A stretch of 10,246 bases of DNA, from NCBI GenBank assembly GCA_002405445.1, contig DHLV01000298.1:5838-16083 (forward strand). Reading direction: 5' to 3'. The DNA comes from Flammeovirgaceae bacterium UBA4659 (GTDB lineage: Bacteria > Bacteroidota > Bacteroidia > Cytophagales > Cyclobacteriaceae). Within the stretch, counting starts at the first letter, position 1. Each line of letters begins with the position of its first letter. Shown piece after piece: positions 1 through 7,046 of this stretch. Made by a program: the position numbers and the translations under genes. The notes below the pieces were generated by a model, which saw only the letters and a list, made by a program, of their open reading frames with translations, was not told the DNA's origin and did no database searches.

Positions 1-220
1 GTAAAAATTACGCTAAAGTTTTTGGCCTTGAACTGCCACTTCACAGATTACACACCACATCAAGTTACAAAGAAGCCTTCTCAGGCCCTACATTGTTTTT
101 TGGCCTTTTTTTTCTCAAACCCAAAATTACTTTTTGAACTGTTTTAACGGAACCCCTTAGATCACATGATTGTCAATATCCGCAGGGGATGTCACTAAAA
201 ACTTCTCAGCTGTATGCCAC
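1..220. other. Non-coding flank with no supported gene
   Basis: This stretch lies beyond the terminator of the SusCD operon. It is T-rich on the plus strand. A plus-strand frame is open from the window edge for about 47 codons, but its composition (runs of Phe and Leu, no recognisable motif) does not look like coding sequence. I see no RNA gene, good promoter or second terminator. An 11-bp T-rich repeat (TTTTTGGCCTT at 19-29 and 97-107) is present and looks incidental. Confidence 0.6.
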
Positions 221-254
221 ATAAAAAAGAGGCTACCTTTTCAAGTAGCCTCTT
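221..254 (-). terminator. Rho-independent terminator closing the SusCD operon
   Basis: Positions 227-236 and 245-254 form a perfect 10-bp inverted repeat (AAGAGGCTAC / GTAGCCTCTT) around an 8-nt loop. Read on the minus strand, the stem runs into six consecutive T (223-228), two of which also pair at the stem base. It starts 22 nt after the stop codon of the third lipoprotein gene, the expected place for the operon's terminator. There is no T-tract on the plus-strand side, so it should work only for leftward transcription. Confidence 0.9.
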
Positions 255-276
255 CCAGTTGTAACCATAGAATAAA

Positions 277-1698
277 TCAGAGTTTAGTTAGGCTTAAATA
301 AACCCTGGTGTACCAGTTACAGTAACCATTTCTGCGACCGTACTCATCAACATCGTCATCAACAGAAATTGTAAATACATCTCCTGCTGTCAGACCATCA
401 CGATCAATCCTGTAATGACCGCGATTTGGGAAAGCTCTACGAGGAATGCCGGGTGGCATAAGTATATCGCCCGAGAATGTGCCTGGTGAACCAGCCGTAA
501 TAACAGCTGCACCAGCAGTCATTTGGTAGAATGCACGACCTGAAGTGCAATTTACCCCTGTGTTTGCTAACGAGACAAAAACAGTACCCAGGTTAGCATT
601 GGTAGTTCCGGCCGGAAAACCTAATCCACCGGGAGCTGTGGGCGTAGAGGGCAACACGGGTGTTGTCATTGTTGCAATCGCTGCGCCTGTACCATAACCT
701 GCCCCAGTGACATTTAAAACCTCAGACTCCAAATTGATTATCATCGTAATGTCCTGCCCTCTATACTTACAAGTCAATTGGCGCTGAGTTGGCAACCCGT
801 TTGGAACCAGTGAGAGAGACACGGTTTGGGTAGAATCCGTTGATGAATTCCCAAAAAGGAACGGGCGCATCCAGGCTTGCCGATACGTCCTCATAATCTG
901 TAAGTTGTTTGCATTTGTTGCAAAATCAGGAGCCCAGCGTCCAACCTGCGCCATTCGATACGTTCCGGTATAAGCATTTGGATTACCAGTAGTGGTAGTT
1001 CTCCGAACGATCATTGTGTAAAGCATGGGGCTATTATAGAATTGCCCACCAGTTAAGTTGCTTGTGATGTTTGCTTCATTCGCGTTTCCTAAAGATGGAG
1101 ACGCTGTTACTTGTGGGTTACTCACAGTAAACGCTCTTCCCTGTTTATCGTAGATTTTGATACGAATGATTACACGATCACCTGCAGTAAAAGACCCGGG
1201 AAAAGCTACCGCGGGGCAGACTTTTGGGAAGATACCATTGCAGGTCGTACCATTGGGCACGCCATCCGGATCCGTAGTAAGCGTGCTCAAAACTGCCAAC
1301 ACTTCATTTGCCGTTATTTTAATTGGGGCCGACCTTAAATAATCGCTGACTGTAGGCTCCACAACCTTTGAAAATCCCATGTCGGCTGCGCTAAGAGTTT
1401 TTACCAAAATCTCCCTAGTAATCAAACCTGTTGTTCCTGACCGATGCGTTACAAAAAACTCTGCTTTATCCAAATCAGCACCAAAATTCTTATCTACTGA
1501 CTCGTAAACAGCTTCGAATGCACTTGCACCGAGATTATCTAAATCCCAAACATTCGAGGCGATCTTATAAACACGGAGGTACGAACTTGTCGGACGATCA
1601 TCATAGGGCAAAGGGTACAAATCCTTGTTCGGCTCGCATGAAAATATAAATGCAGCCGCCAAAAAAACCCCGAAAGTGTATAATATATTTTTATTCAT
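277..1698 (-). CDS. Uncharacterised surface lipoprotein, third gene of the SusCD operon
   Basis: I do not recognise a named family. The 473-residue product starts with a lipoprotein signal: basic Asn-Lys-Asn N-terminus, hydrophobic stretch 5-19, and lipobox ending FIFSC with Cys21 as the lipidated residue. The mature part looks beta-rich and probably has two regions. Residues about 35-200 include GDRVIIRIKIYDKQGRAF (173-190), reminiscent of an Ig-like fold. Residues about 240-473 open with YTGTYRM (243-249) and end with an acidic patch DDDVDE (447-452) and a hydrophobic final strand. Non-lipid cysteines are at 153, 161, 310, 384 and 460; 153/161 could form a disulfide. It begins 17 nt after the SusD-family stop and is followed by a terminator, so it is the last gene of a SusC-SusD-lipoprotein operon. 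Genes in this position in other Bacteroidota operons often encode SusE/SusF-like surface binding proteins. That role is inferred from position only. The ATG at 1698 is supported by the signal peptide. Confidence 0.85.
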   Translation of the reverse strand: MNKNILYTFGVFLAAAFIFSCEPNKDLYPLPYDDRPTSSYLRVYKIASNVWDLDNLGASAFEAVYESVDKNFGADLDKAEFFVTHRSGTTGLITREILVKTLSAADMGFSKVVEPTVSDYLRSAPIKITANEVLAVLSTLTTDPDGVPNGTTCNGIFPKVCPAVAFPGSFTAGDRVIIRIKIYDKQGRAFTVSNPQVTASPSLGNANEANITSNLTGGQFYNSPMLYTMIVRRTTTTGNPNAYTGTYRMAQVGRWAPDFATNANNLQIMRTYRQAWMRPFLFGNSSTDSTQTVSLSLVPNGLPTQRQLTCKYRGQDITMIINLESEVLNVTGAGYGTGAAIATMTTPVLPSTPTAPGGLGFPAGTTNANLGTVFVSLANTGVNCTSGRAFYQMTAGAAVITAGSPGTFSGDILMPPGIPRRAFPNRGHYRIDRDGLTAGDVFTISVDDDVDEYGRRNGYCNWYTRVYLSLTKL

Positions 1699-1715
1699 AA
1701 ATGTTGGCTTTTGGT

Positions 1716-3581
1716 TTAGAAGTTAATGTTAGGTGGGTTGTCAACCTGCCAAAATACCCTAGCCGTCAAGTCCGTCTTCTGTTTAGCAGTGTTGTTGAGG
1801 TTAGCATAAACAGCCGGATACCAGAAACTCTGAGGGAAAGGCCCGGGCGATGGATTGATTACTGGCTGCATTCCGGTGGGTCTTCCCGTTCTACGGTAAA
1901 GATTGTATGCTTCATACCCATTCCCAACGAGAGCCACCCAGAACTCGCGCGCAAGATAATTGCGCGCATTTGCTGACGAAGAATTAAACGCTGCTACGGC
2001 CGAAGCCCTGTAATTTGCAACGTCTGTCGCGTAAGTGGCAGCCGGATAAAAGGTGTTAATGGTTGCAGCCTCATTGGGTGAGGCGGTGTTGCTTGTAGTT
2101 TGGTCAGGGTTTTGCGCTCCTGCCGTTGTGGCATACGTGCCATTTACTGCCCAATCGCGAACGTCTGCGAACGAGTCGTTAATTCCTTGCGTGAAGTACT
2201 GAACGGCAGTAAGACTGCTTGTAATGCCCAAGGTGAGGCTTGCCTCGGCCAGCATAAATTCCACAAATGCACGCATCATAATGGGTTGAATTCCCGCACC
2301 GCGCATCCCCTGGGAAGCAGCAACTGCAACTCCAGCATTGTTGTCAAACCGACCACCTACTGGATAAGGCCCGTACGCAGTCCGTAAAAGACCATCAGGC
2401 GGGATCCCTTGAGGATCCACGTGATCGCGACCCCAGTATCCTCTGTCGGTAGGTTGGCAAAAAGTTCTGGTCCAAGCAACATTGGCCGCATTGTTCGTTG
2501 GATGTAGAGGATCCTCGCCCATTGGCGGACGTCCTGCAATAGCGTTATCAACAATTGCAGAACCTGTTGATGAGGGGTAATGATCCGGCCTCGACTCTGT
2601 TAGGCATCTGATCTCATTGGAACTAGAACTATTCGAGGTCACTTGACGGTAGAAATAAAACCTCATTCTTGGATCACCTGGTGCACCATTTTGAGTTGCA
2701 TTATAAGCGTGAAACATGTGCCAAATCAACCAATTTGACTGATAGTCACCTCCGCCTGCGGGATATTGAGCTGAAAATCTAGGGTGACGGCCATCTGGAT
2801 CTGAAGTGGTTGAACCATATCGCCAAACAAAGTTCTGGTCTTGGTCTGTGATGAATCCTCCAGTTGGAGATGTATCTGCAACTAATGCATTTATCTCGGT
2901 TCTAGCGCGTGTTTCCTGTCTCAAGCTAAGGTTTAGAAACGCTTTTAACTTTATAGAATTAGCCAATCTAACCCATTTGTTGAAATTGTTTCCATAGTAC
3001 TGATCTTGCGACACTGGCGCCACAGGATTCAAGTAACCAGCCGGCACACTTACCGTTGTAGTGGTTGTCAAATCCTTCTTTGCTTGATCGAGTCCCGCTA
3101 ATGCAATATCATAGATAACGTCACCACCATCCGCTTTGGGGTTAAAGTTTGCAGCTCCTTTAAATGCATCTGTAAAGGGTATATCGCCAAACATATCAAC
3201 GAGCAAGATCAACGTATATGATTGGATGACACGAGCAATTCCTGCATGGCGAGCAAACCCATTCTTGTCGGCTAACGTAATCAACTGGTTTGCGTCTTGC
3301 AAAATACCCGCGTAAGCGGTCGTCCATATCCCGTCAAAAGTTTGGGGCGTGGTAGCATTTAAGTAAATAGTTCCAGCGCCATTCAATAGCCTTGTGTGCT
3401 GCGCGCCAGCAGTATTCGCTGCATTCACCACTACAGCTAGTTGCCGCTGAATGGAGTTCAATATCAAGTTCGCCAACACCTGATCGGTTTGAACCGCATT
3501 AGGATCCTGTTGTAAGTCAAGTGTGCAGGAGCTCGCTACTACTATCGTAATTAGCACTACAATTTTCTTATAAAATTTCAT
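1716..3581 (-). CDS. SusD/RagB-family nutrient-binding outer-membrane lipoprotein
   Basis: This is the surface lid of a SusCD importer, which captures ligand over the SusC channel. The 621-residue product has a type II signal with lipobox VASSC (Cys19), then LDLQQDPNAV (21-30), resembling the Asp/Asn-Pro-Asn start usual in mature SusD proteins. Family-like helical segments follow: TFDGIWTTAYAGILQDANQLI-like stretch (81-101), the VDMFGDIPFTDAF segment (128-140), KWVRLANSIKLKAFLNLS (202-219), MRAFVEFMLAEASL (436-449) and QYFTQGINDSF (461-471). A Trp/Gly/Tyr-rich C-terminal helix region (EFWVALVGNGYEAYNLYRRTGRP) fits the end of the SusD-like fold. At 621 residues it is longer than the roughly 500-550 usual for this group. 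The extra length lies mainly in an aromatic, Gly/Pro-rich middle (about 258-412). It sits 20 nt after the SusC stop and 17 nt before the third lipoprotein. The ligand cannot be read from sequence. Confidence 0.95.
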   Translation of the reverse strand: MKFYKKIVVLITIVVASSCTLDLQQDPNAVQTDQVLANLILNSIQRQLAVVVNAANTAGAQHTRLLNGAGTIYLNATTPQTFDGIWTTAYAGILQDANQLITLADKNGFARHAGIARVIQSYTLILLVDMFGDIPFTDAFKGAANFNPKADGGDVIYDIALAGLDQAKKDLTTTTTVSVPAGYLNPVAPVSQDQYYGNNFNKWVRLANSIKLKAFLNLSLRQETRARTEINALVADTSPTGGFITDQDQNFVWRYGSTTSDPDGRHPRFSAQYPAGGGDYQSNWLIWHMFHAYNATQNGAPGDPRMRFYFYRQVTSNSSSSNEIRCLTESRPDHYPSSTGSAIVDNAIAGRPPMGEDPLHPTNNAANVAWTRTFCQPTDRGYWGRDHVDPQGIPPDGLLRTAYGPYPVGGRFDNNAGVAVAASQGMRGAGIQPIMMRAFVEFMLAEASLTLGITSSLTAVQYFTQGINDSFADVRDWAVNGTYATTAGAQNPDQTTSNTASPNEAATINTFYPAATYATDVANYRASAVAAFNSSSANARNYLAREFWVALVGNGYEAYNLYRRTGRPTGMQPVINPSPGPFPQSFWYPAVYANLNNTAKQKTDLTARVFWQVDNPPNINF

Positions 3582-3601
3582 ATTTGATATCTCTTTAAGA
3601 A

Positions 3602-6600
3602 TTAAAAAGTAAGCTTCAACACCGCACCGTATCTTCTCATGCTTGGCCCGGTAAGATAATCGAATCCCAAACCTGAGTTAACCCCTGTACTGGAAACTTC
3701 GGGATCCCATTTCGTGTATGATGGTGCCCCGAAAGCAAAGTACCAAAGGTTGTTACCGTTTAGTGTAATTGATGCACTCTTAATAGGTGTTTTGGCAAGT
3801 AAGCTACGAGGAAAAACATAACTCAGCGCAACTTCACGCAGGCGAACATTTGTGGCATCGAACATGTTATTATCATTGCGTGCGCCAAACTGTAGGTTAA
3901 AACCAAAGTCGGTGGCAGTAAGCATTACGTCATTTGGCGCAAACCCATCAGCGGCACCATTCAATTGACCGTCACCATCTAAATCAACGCGCTTCACGCC
4001 AGGTGCAATATAGGCGAGATCGCGATTGTTGACTAGCGAACTTCCCAACACGCCCCGAGCCAATAATGCCGATGGTGTAGAAGCGAACATCATACCGCCC
4101 TTTCTATAGTCAATCTGAAAAGACAGTGAAAAACCCTTGAACGAAATTGTATTGATCAAGGTAGTCAGGTAGTCAGGATTTGGGTTACCCAGTTCACCAA
4201 TTATGGGGTCAATTTCGTGGAAACCATCGGCACCAACAATCTTGTTACCATTTGGGTCGCGTGCTATCCTCGTACCTATTATCATGTTCATCGGCCTCCC
4301 GGGTTTAGCAAAATTTCCTAAGTCTGTGAATCCAGCTAGAGGGATTTGTGATATACCCTCCCCGAGTGTTATCACCTCCGGCCTCACAAGTGTGAAATTC
4401 CAGATCACGTCCCACCTTAAACCATTGTTTAGTTTGAGAGGCGCCCCTGTAACACCAATTTCAATCCCTCGGTTTCTCAACTTGCCTAAATTGAGGAATG
4501 TATTTGAATAACCAGTACTAGGGTCAACTTGAGCATCTGTGATCAGATCAGTCGTATTCCGCTCATAAATGGTAAAATCGATACCTAATCTGTCGCCAAA
4601 CAGTCTAGTTTCAAACCCTGTTTCCAACTCACCAATCAATTCTCCCCTTAGTTTGGGATTCCCTAACTGGTTTGAAACAGTTTGTTCACCCACTGCAAGT
4701 CCACCTGTATTTACGAAACCTCGTGCATTGGCGGCAATGATTGTGCGGGTGTTATAAGGTGTTGGGTAACCAGCGGATGTACCGTAACCGACACGAAACT
4801 TGAAAAAATCCAAGATTTTAGACTTCAATGAAGGAAATGCCTCTGTTAGGACGACAGAGGAGCTAACGCTGGGGTAGAATAAGGAATTGTTGGCTTTTTC
4901 AAGGAAAGATACCCAGTCGTTCCGTCCAGATAGGTTCAGGAAAAGGAACCCTTTGTAATCAATATTTACATCTGCGTAGGCACCATAACGTTGAGATTCT
5001 TCCGTTCTTTGAAACACTCTTCCTCCAAATGCAACGCTGCGAGAAGAAGCAGTAACAAAATTACTATGGCGTTCTAATCCAAACACAATTTGCCCTTCAG
5101 AGTATATACCGTCTCGGGTAAAAAAGTCATTTCGGGCATTAAAGCCAACCCTCGAATTCAAATTAAAATTTGAACTTACCTTCTTATTGAAAGCAACGAT
5201 CACGTCATGATTCCAAATTGTGTTTGAAAGTGTTTGTGTTTGCAAAATTCCATTGTCAAGATTCTGGTTCGTACCTCCCGCACCAATACCTTTTGAAAAT
5301 GATCTGTTTTGGCGTTGTGTATAGTGGTCAAGGCCAACTCTGTACGAAATCGACAGATGATCGTTTAGGTCGTAATTCAAAGTAGTACTGTTAAAAAGCC
5401 TGTCTGTTACATCGGTTTCAAGTGTGTGAGCTGCTATCCAACGTGCATTTGGTATATCGCTTCCTGAACGGTACCAAATCTGCTTTTGCTCAAGCGGTGT
5501 TTCAAACGGAAATAATCTACTGTCGTTAATATTGTAGTTGGGTGGCGAATACAAGAAATTTGCGTACAATGATGGAACCCCACCAAAAGCCGCTCCACCG
5601 CCTGTCGCACCGTTCAATGGAGGAGTTGCAAAATCGGTATTCGAATACATGAATGTAGAATTGACAGACATTTTATCTGAAAGAGCCGCATTGAATCCGA
5701 TAGAAACGTTTGCTTTTTTTAGGTCATTTCCAGGGGCATATCCCTGCTCTTTTGTATAACCTACTGTTGCTGTAACGCCCATTTTGTCGGAGCCGCCAGC
5801 GATGGACACTGACGTGTTGGAAGTGATGCCCTTGCGAAAGAAATCATTAAGATTCAACGAATAGCGATATGGAATTCTCTTGTAAGCGAATTGATTCAAA
5901 AACGGGTCTCTCCGACTAAGGTCACCAATAAACTGATAAGGATGACCAATCGAATCAATTTCATTGTAGTTTGCTCCGTAGTTAGAGAAAAATTGAGTTG
6001 TGTTGGTTAACTGTTGAAATCCGTTCCCATAATTTTGTTGGAAATCGGGTAGTGAGGCGATTTCGTTTAATCCCACGGTCTGTTGAAAAGATATTTCCGG
6101 AACTCTCTTCTTCTTGCTTCCGGCCTTGGTCGTAACTAAAATTACACCATTTCGTCCCTGATCGCCATACAACACAGTAGCAGCAAGACCTTTGAGTACG
6201 TTGACACTCTCAATCGCATTTGGATCCAAATCCAAGAATCGGCTTGTGGCACTGGCCGTTCCACCAGTAGTAAATCCAGATGCATCGTTAGTGGCACCAC
6301 TAAAAGGAACACCATCAACCACCCAAAGTGGTTGAGTATTTCCAGTAATTGTGGAGTAACCGCGTATGTTGATTGCCGAGCCAGTACCTGACGTACCACC
6401 AGTAGGGTTGATTGAAACACCTGGGATTTTTCCCATCAATATCCGACCTATATCGTTCACTGGGCGCGCTTCAATTGCATCTTTGCTCACACCGGCCACA
6501 GCATATCCCAGAGCTTTTTTCTCCCGAGCTATCCCCTGACCCGTTACAACAACCTCACTCAACTGCTGAACGTCTAGTGCCAGCGTCACATCAATGGTAG

Positions 6601-6871
6601 TGCGATCTCCTATGGTAACTTCCTGAGACTTCAGACCAATAAATGAAAATACCAACGCCCCACCGGAAGCTGGCACTGCTAACGAATATTTGCCGTCAGC
6701 ATCTGTTACTGTACCGTTCGTTGTGCCTTTCACAACTACGTTTACCCCTGGCAAAGTCGATCCATCCTCCGCGGATGTGACCCGTCCAGAGATCGTCCTC
6801 TCCTGCGCGAATGCTGCCGAACAGCAAAAAGTCAGAAGAGCGAAAACTTTGAATAGTAGACGTTCTCTCAT
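3602..6871 (-). CDS. SusC/RagA-family TonB-linked outer-membrane channel
   Basis: This is a TonB-dependent importer of large ligands, paired with the SusD-family protein just downstream. The 1089-residue protein has a Sec signal peptide (about 1-22, ending AFA before Gln23). It then has a carboxypeptidase-regulatory-like beta-sandwich (about 25-100, including GRVTSAEDGSTLPGVNVVVKG and the TDADGKYSL strand). A TonB-box-like segment follows (SEVVVTG, 105-111), then the plug domain (about 120-250, with PLWVVDGVPF at 181-190 and LYGDQGRNGVILVTTKAG at 234-251). A long beta-barrel ends in Phe, as barrel proteins usually do. There is no N-terminal STN domain, so direct signalling to an anti-sigma factor is unlikely. 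A Asp-rich loop near 960-980 (DLDGDGQLNGAADG) resembles the calcium-like loops common in SusC barrels. Length is typical (about 1000-1100). It is the first gene after a strong promoter match at 6905-6936. Confidence 0.97.
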   Translation of the reverse strand: MRERLLFKVFALLTFCCSAAFAQERTISGRVTSAEDGSTLPGVNVVVKGTTNGTVTDADGKYSLAVPASGGALVFSFIGLKSQEVTIGDRTTIDVTLALDVQQLSEVVVTGQGIAREKKALGYAVAGVSKDAIEARPVNDIGRILMGKIPGVSINPTGGTSGTGSAINIRGYSTITGNTQPLWVVDGVPFSGATNDASGFTTGGTASATSRFLDLDPNAIESVNVLKGLAATVLYGDQGRNGVILVTTKAGSKKKRVPEISFQQTVGLNEIASLPDFQQNYGNGFQQLTNTTQFFSNYGANYNEIDSIGHPYQFIGDLSRRDPFLNQFAYKRIPYRYSLNLNDFFRKGITSNTSVSIAGGSDKMGVTATVGYTKEQGYAPGNDLKKANVSIGFNAALSDKMSVNSTFMYSNTDFATPPLNGATGGGAAFGGVPSLYANFLYSPPNYNINDSRLFPFETPLEQKQIWYRSGSDIPNARWIAAHTLETDVTDRLFNSTTLNYDLNDHLSISYRVGLDHYTQRQNRSFSKGIGAGGTNQNLDNGILQTQTLSNTIWNHDVIVAFNKKVSSNFNLNSRVGFNARNDFFTRDGIYSEGQIVFGLERHSNFVTASSRSVAFGGRVFQRTEESQRYGAYADVNIDYKGFLFLNLSGRNDWVSFLEKANNSLFYPSVSSSVVLTEAFPSLKSKILDFFKFRVGYGTSAGYPTPYNTRTIIAANARGFVNTGGLAVGEQTVSNQLGNPKLRGELIGELETGFETRLFGDRLGIDFTIYERNTTDLITDAQVDPSTGYSNTFLNLGKLRNRGIEIGVTGAPLKLNNGLRWDVIWNFTLVRPEVITLGEGISQIPLAGFTDLGNFAKPGRPMNMIIGTRIARDPNGNKIVGADGFHEIDPIIGELGNPNPDYLTTLINTISFKGFSLSFQIDYRKGGMMFASTPSALLARGVLGSSLVNNRDLAYIAPGVKRVDLDGDGQLNGAADGFAPNDVMLTATDFGFNLQFGARNDNNMFDATNVRLREVALSYVFPRSLLAKTPIKSASITLNGNNLWYFAFGAPSYTKWDPEVSSTGVNSGLGFDYLTGPSMRRYGAVLKLTF

Positions 6872-6904
6872 GGATTGTTCGTTTAAGTTTTAGAATAGAA
6901 GCAC

Positions 6905-6936
6905 CAAACCTAGAAAAAGATAGTATTACTACCAAA
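6905..6936 (-). promoter_or_regulatory. Bacteroidota-type promoter for the SusCD operon
   Basis: On the minus strand, TTTG (6936-6933) is followed after 20 bp by TAGGTTTG (6912-6905). This matches the Bacteroidota primary sigma factor consensus, TTTG at -33 and TAnnTTTG at -7 with a spacer of about 19-21 bp. A second TTTG at 6940-6937 would give a longer spacer of 24 and is less likely. Transcription would begin around 6898-6901, leaving a leader of about 30 nt before the SusC ATG. There is no room for a long leader or riboswitch. Confidence 0.75.
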
Positions 6937-6961
6937 CAAAATATTAAAATTTCGTTAAATC

Positions 6962-6989
6962 GGCATTAAAATAGTTTAAACATTATGCC
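6962..6989. promoter_or_regulatory. Inverted repeat upstream of the SusCD promoter, possible regulator site
   Basis: GGCAT (6962-6966) and ATGCC (6985-6989) form a 5-bp dyad separated by 18 nt. A complete 8-bp palindrome GTTTAAAC (6974-6981) lies between them but is not concentric. The dyad lies about 25 bp upstream of the -33 element, where an activator could bind. The arms are the only G/C clusters in an AT-rich stretch. It could well be chance. Confidence 0.25.
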
Positions 6990-7015
6990 TTTTTGAAATA
7001 AAAATTACCTTTTAC

Positions 7016-7027
7016 GTGTCTAGACAC
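7016..7027. promoter_or_regulatory. Perfect 12-bp palindrome GTGTCTAGACAC, candidate operator
   Basis: This fully symmetric 12-mer lies 20 nt past the reductase stop codon and about 80 bp upstream of the SusCD -33 element. As RNA it could make only a 4-bp stem with a CTAG loop and has no adjacent T-tract, so it is a poor terminator and more plausible as a dimeric regulator's site. A weaker AT-only inverted repeat (AATTTT / AAAATT at 7030-7035 and 7042-7047) sits next to it and overlaps the reductase stop. Confidence 0.3.
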
Positions 7028-7046
7028 ACAATTTTGAAGTTAAAAT

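Noticed and set aside
19..107. Direct repeat TTTTTGGCCTT at 19-29 and 97-107
   Set aside because: It is short, T-rich and present only twice, with no flanking structure. Chance is the simplest explanation.
1..144. Plus-strand frame open from the window edge for about 47 codons
   Set aside because: It has no start in view, no recognisable motif and a Phe/Leu-rich composition typical of translated T-rich spacer. It could only be the tail of an outside gene, and nothing supports that.
3935..3995. EF-hand-like Asp-rich loop in SusC as a sign of a separate calcium-binding domain
   Set aside because: Such DxDGDG loops near the barrel's C-terminal third are common in SusC proteins and do not indicate an added domain.
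6696..6935. Minus-strand frame with an ATG upstream of the SusC start
   Set aside because: It overlaps the SusC coding start in another frame, would span the promoter, and gives a low-complexity basic peptide. It is a shadow of susC.
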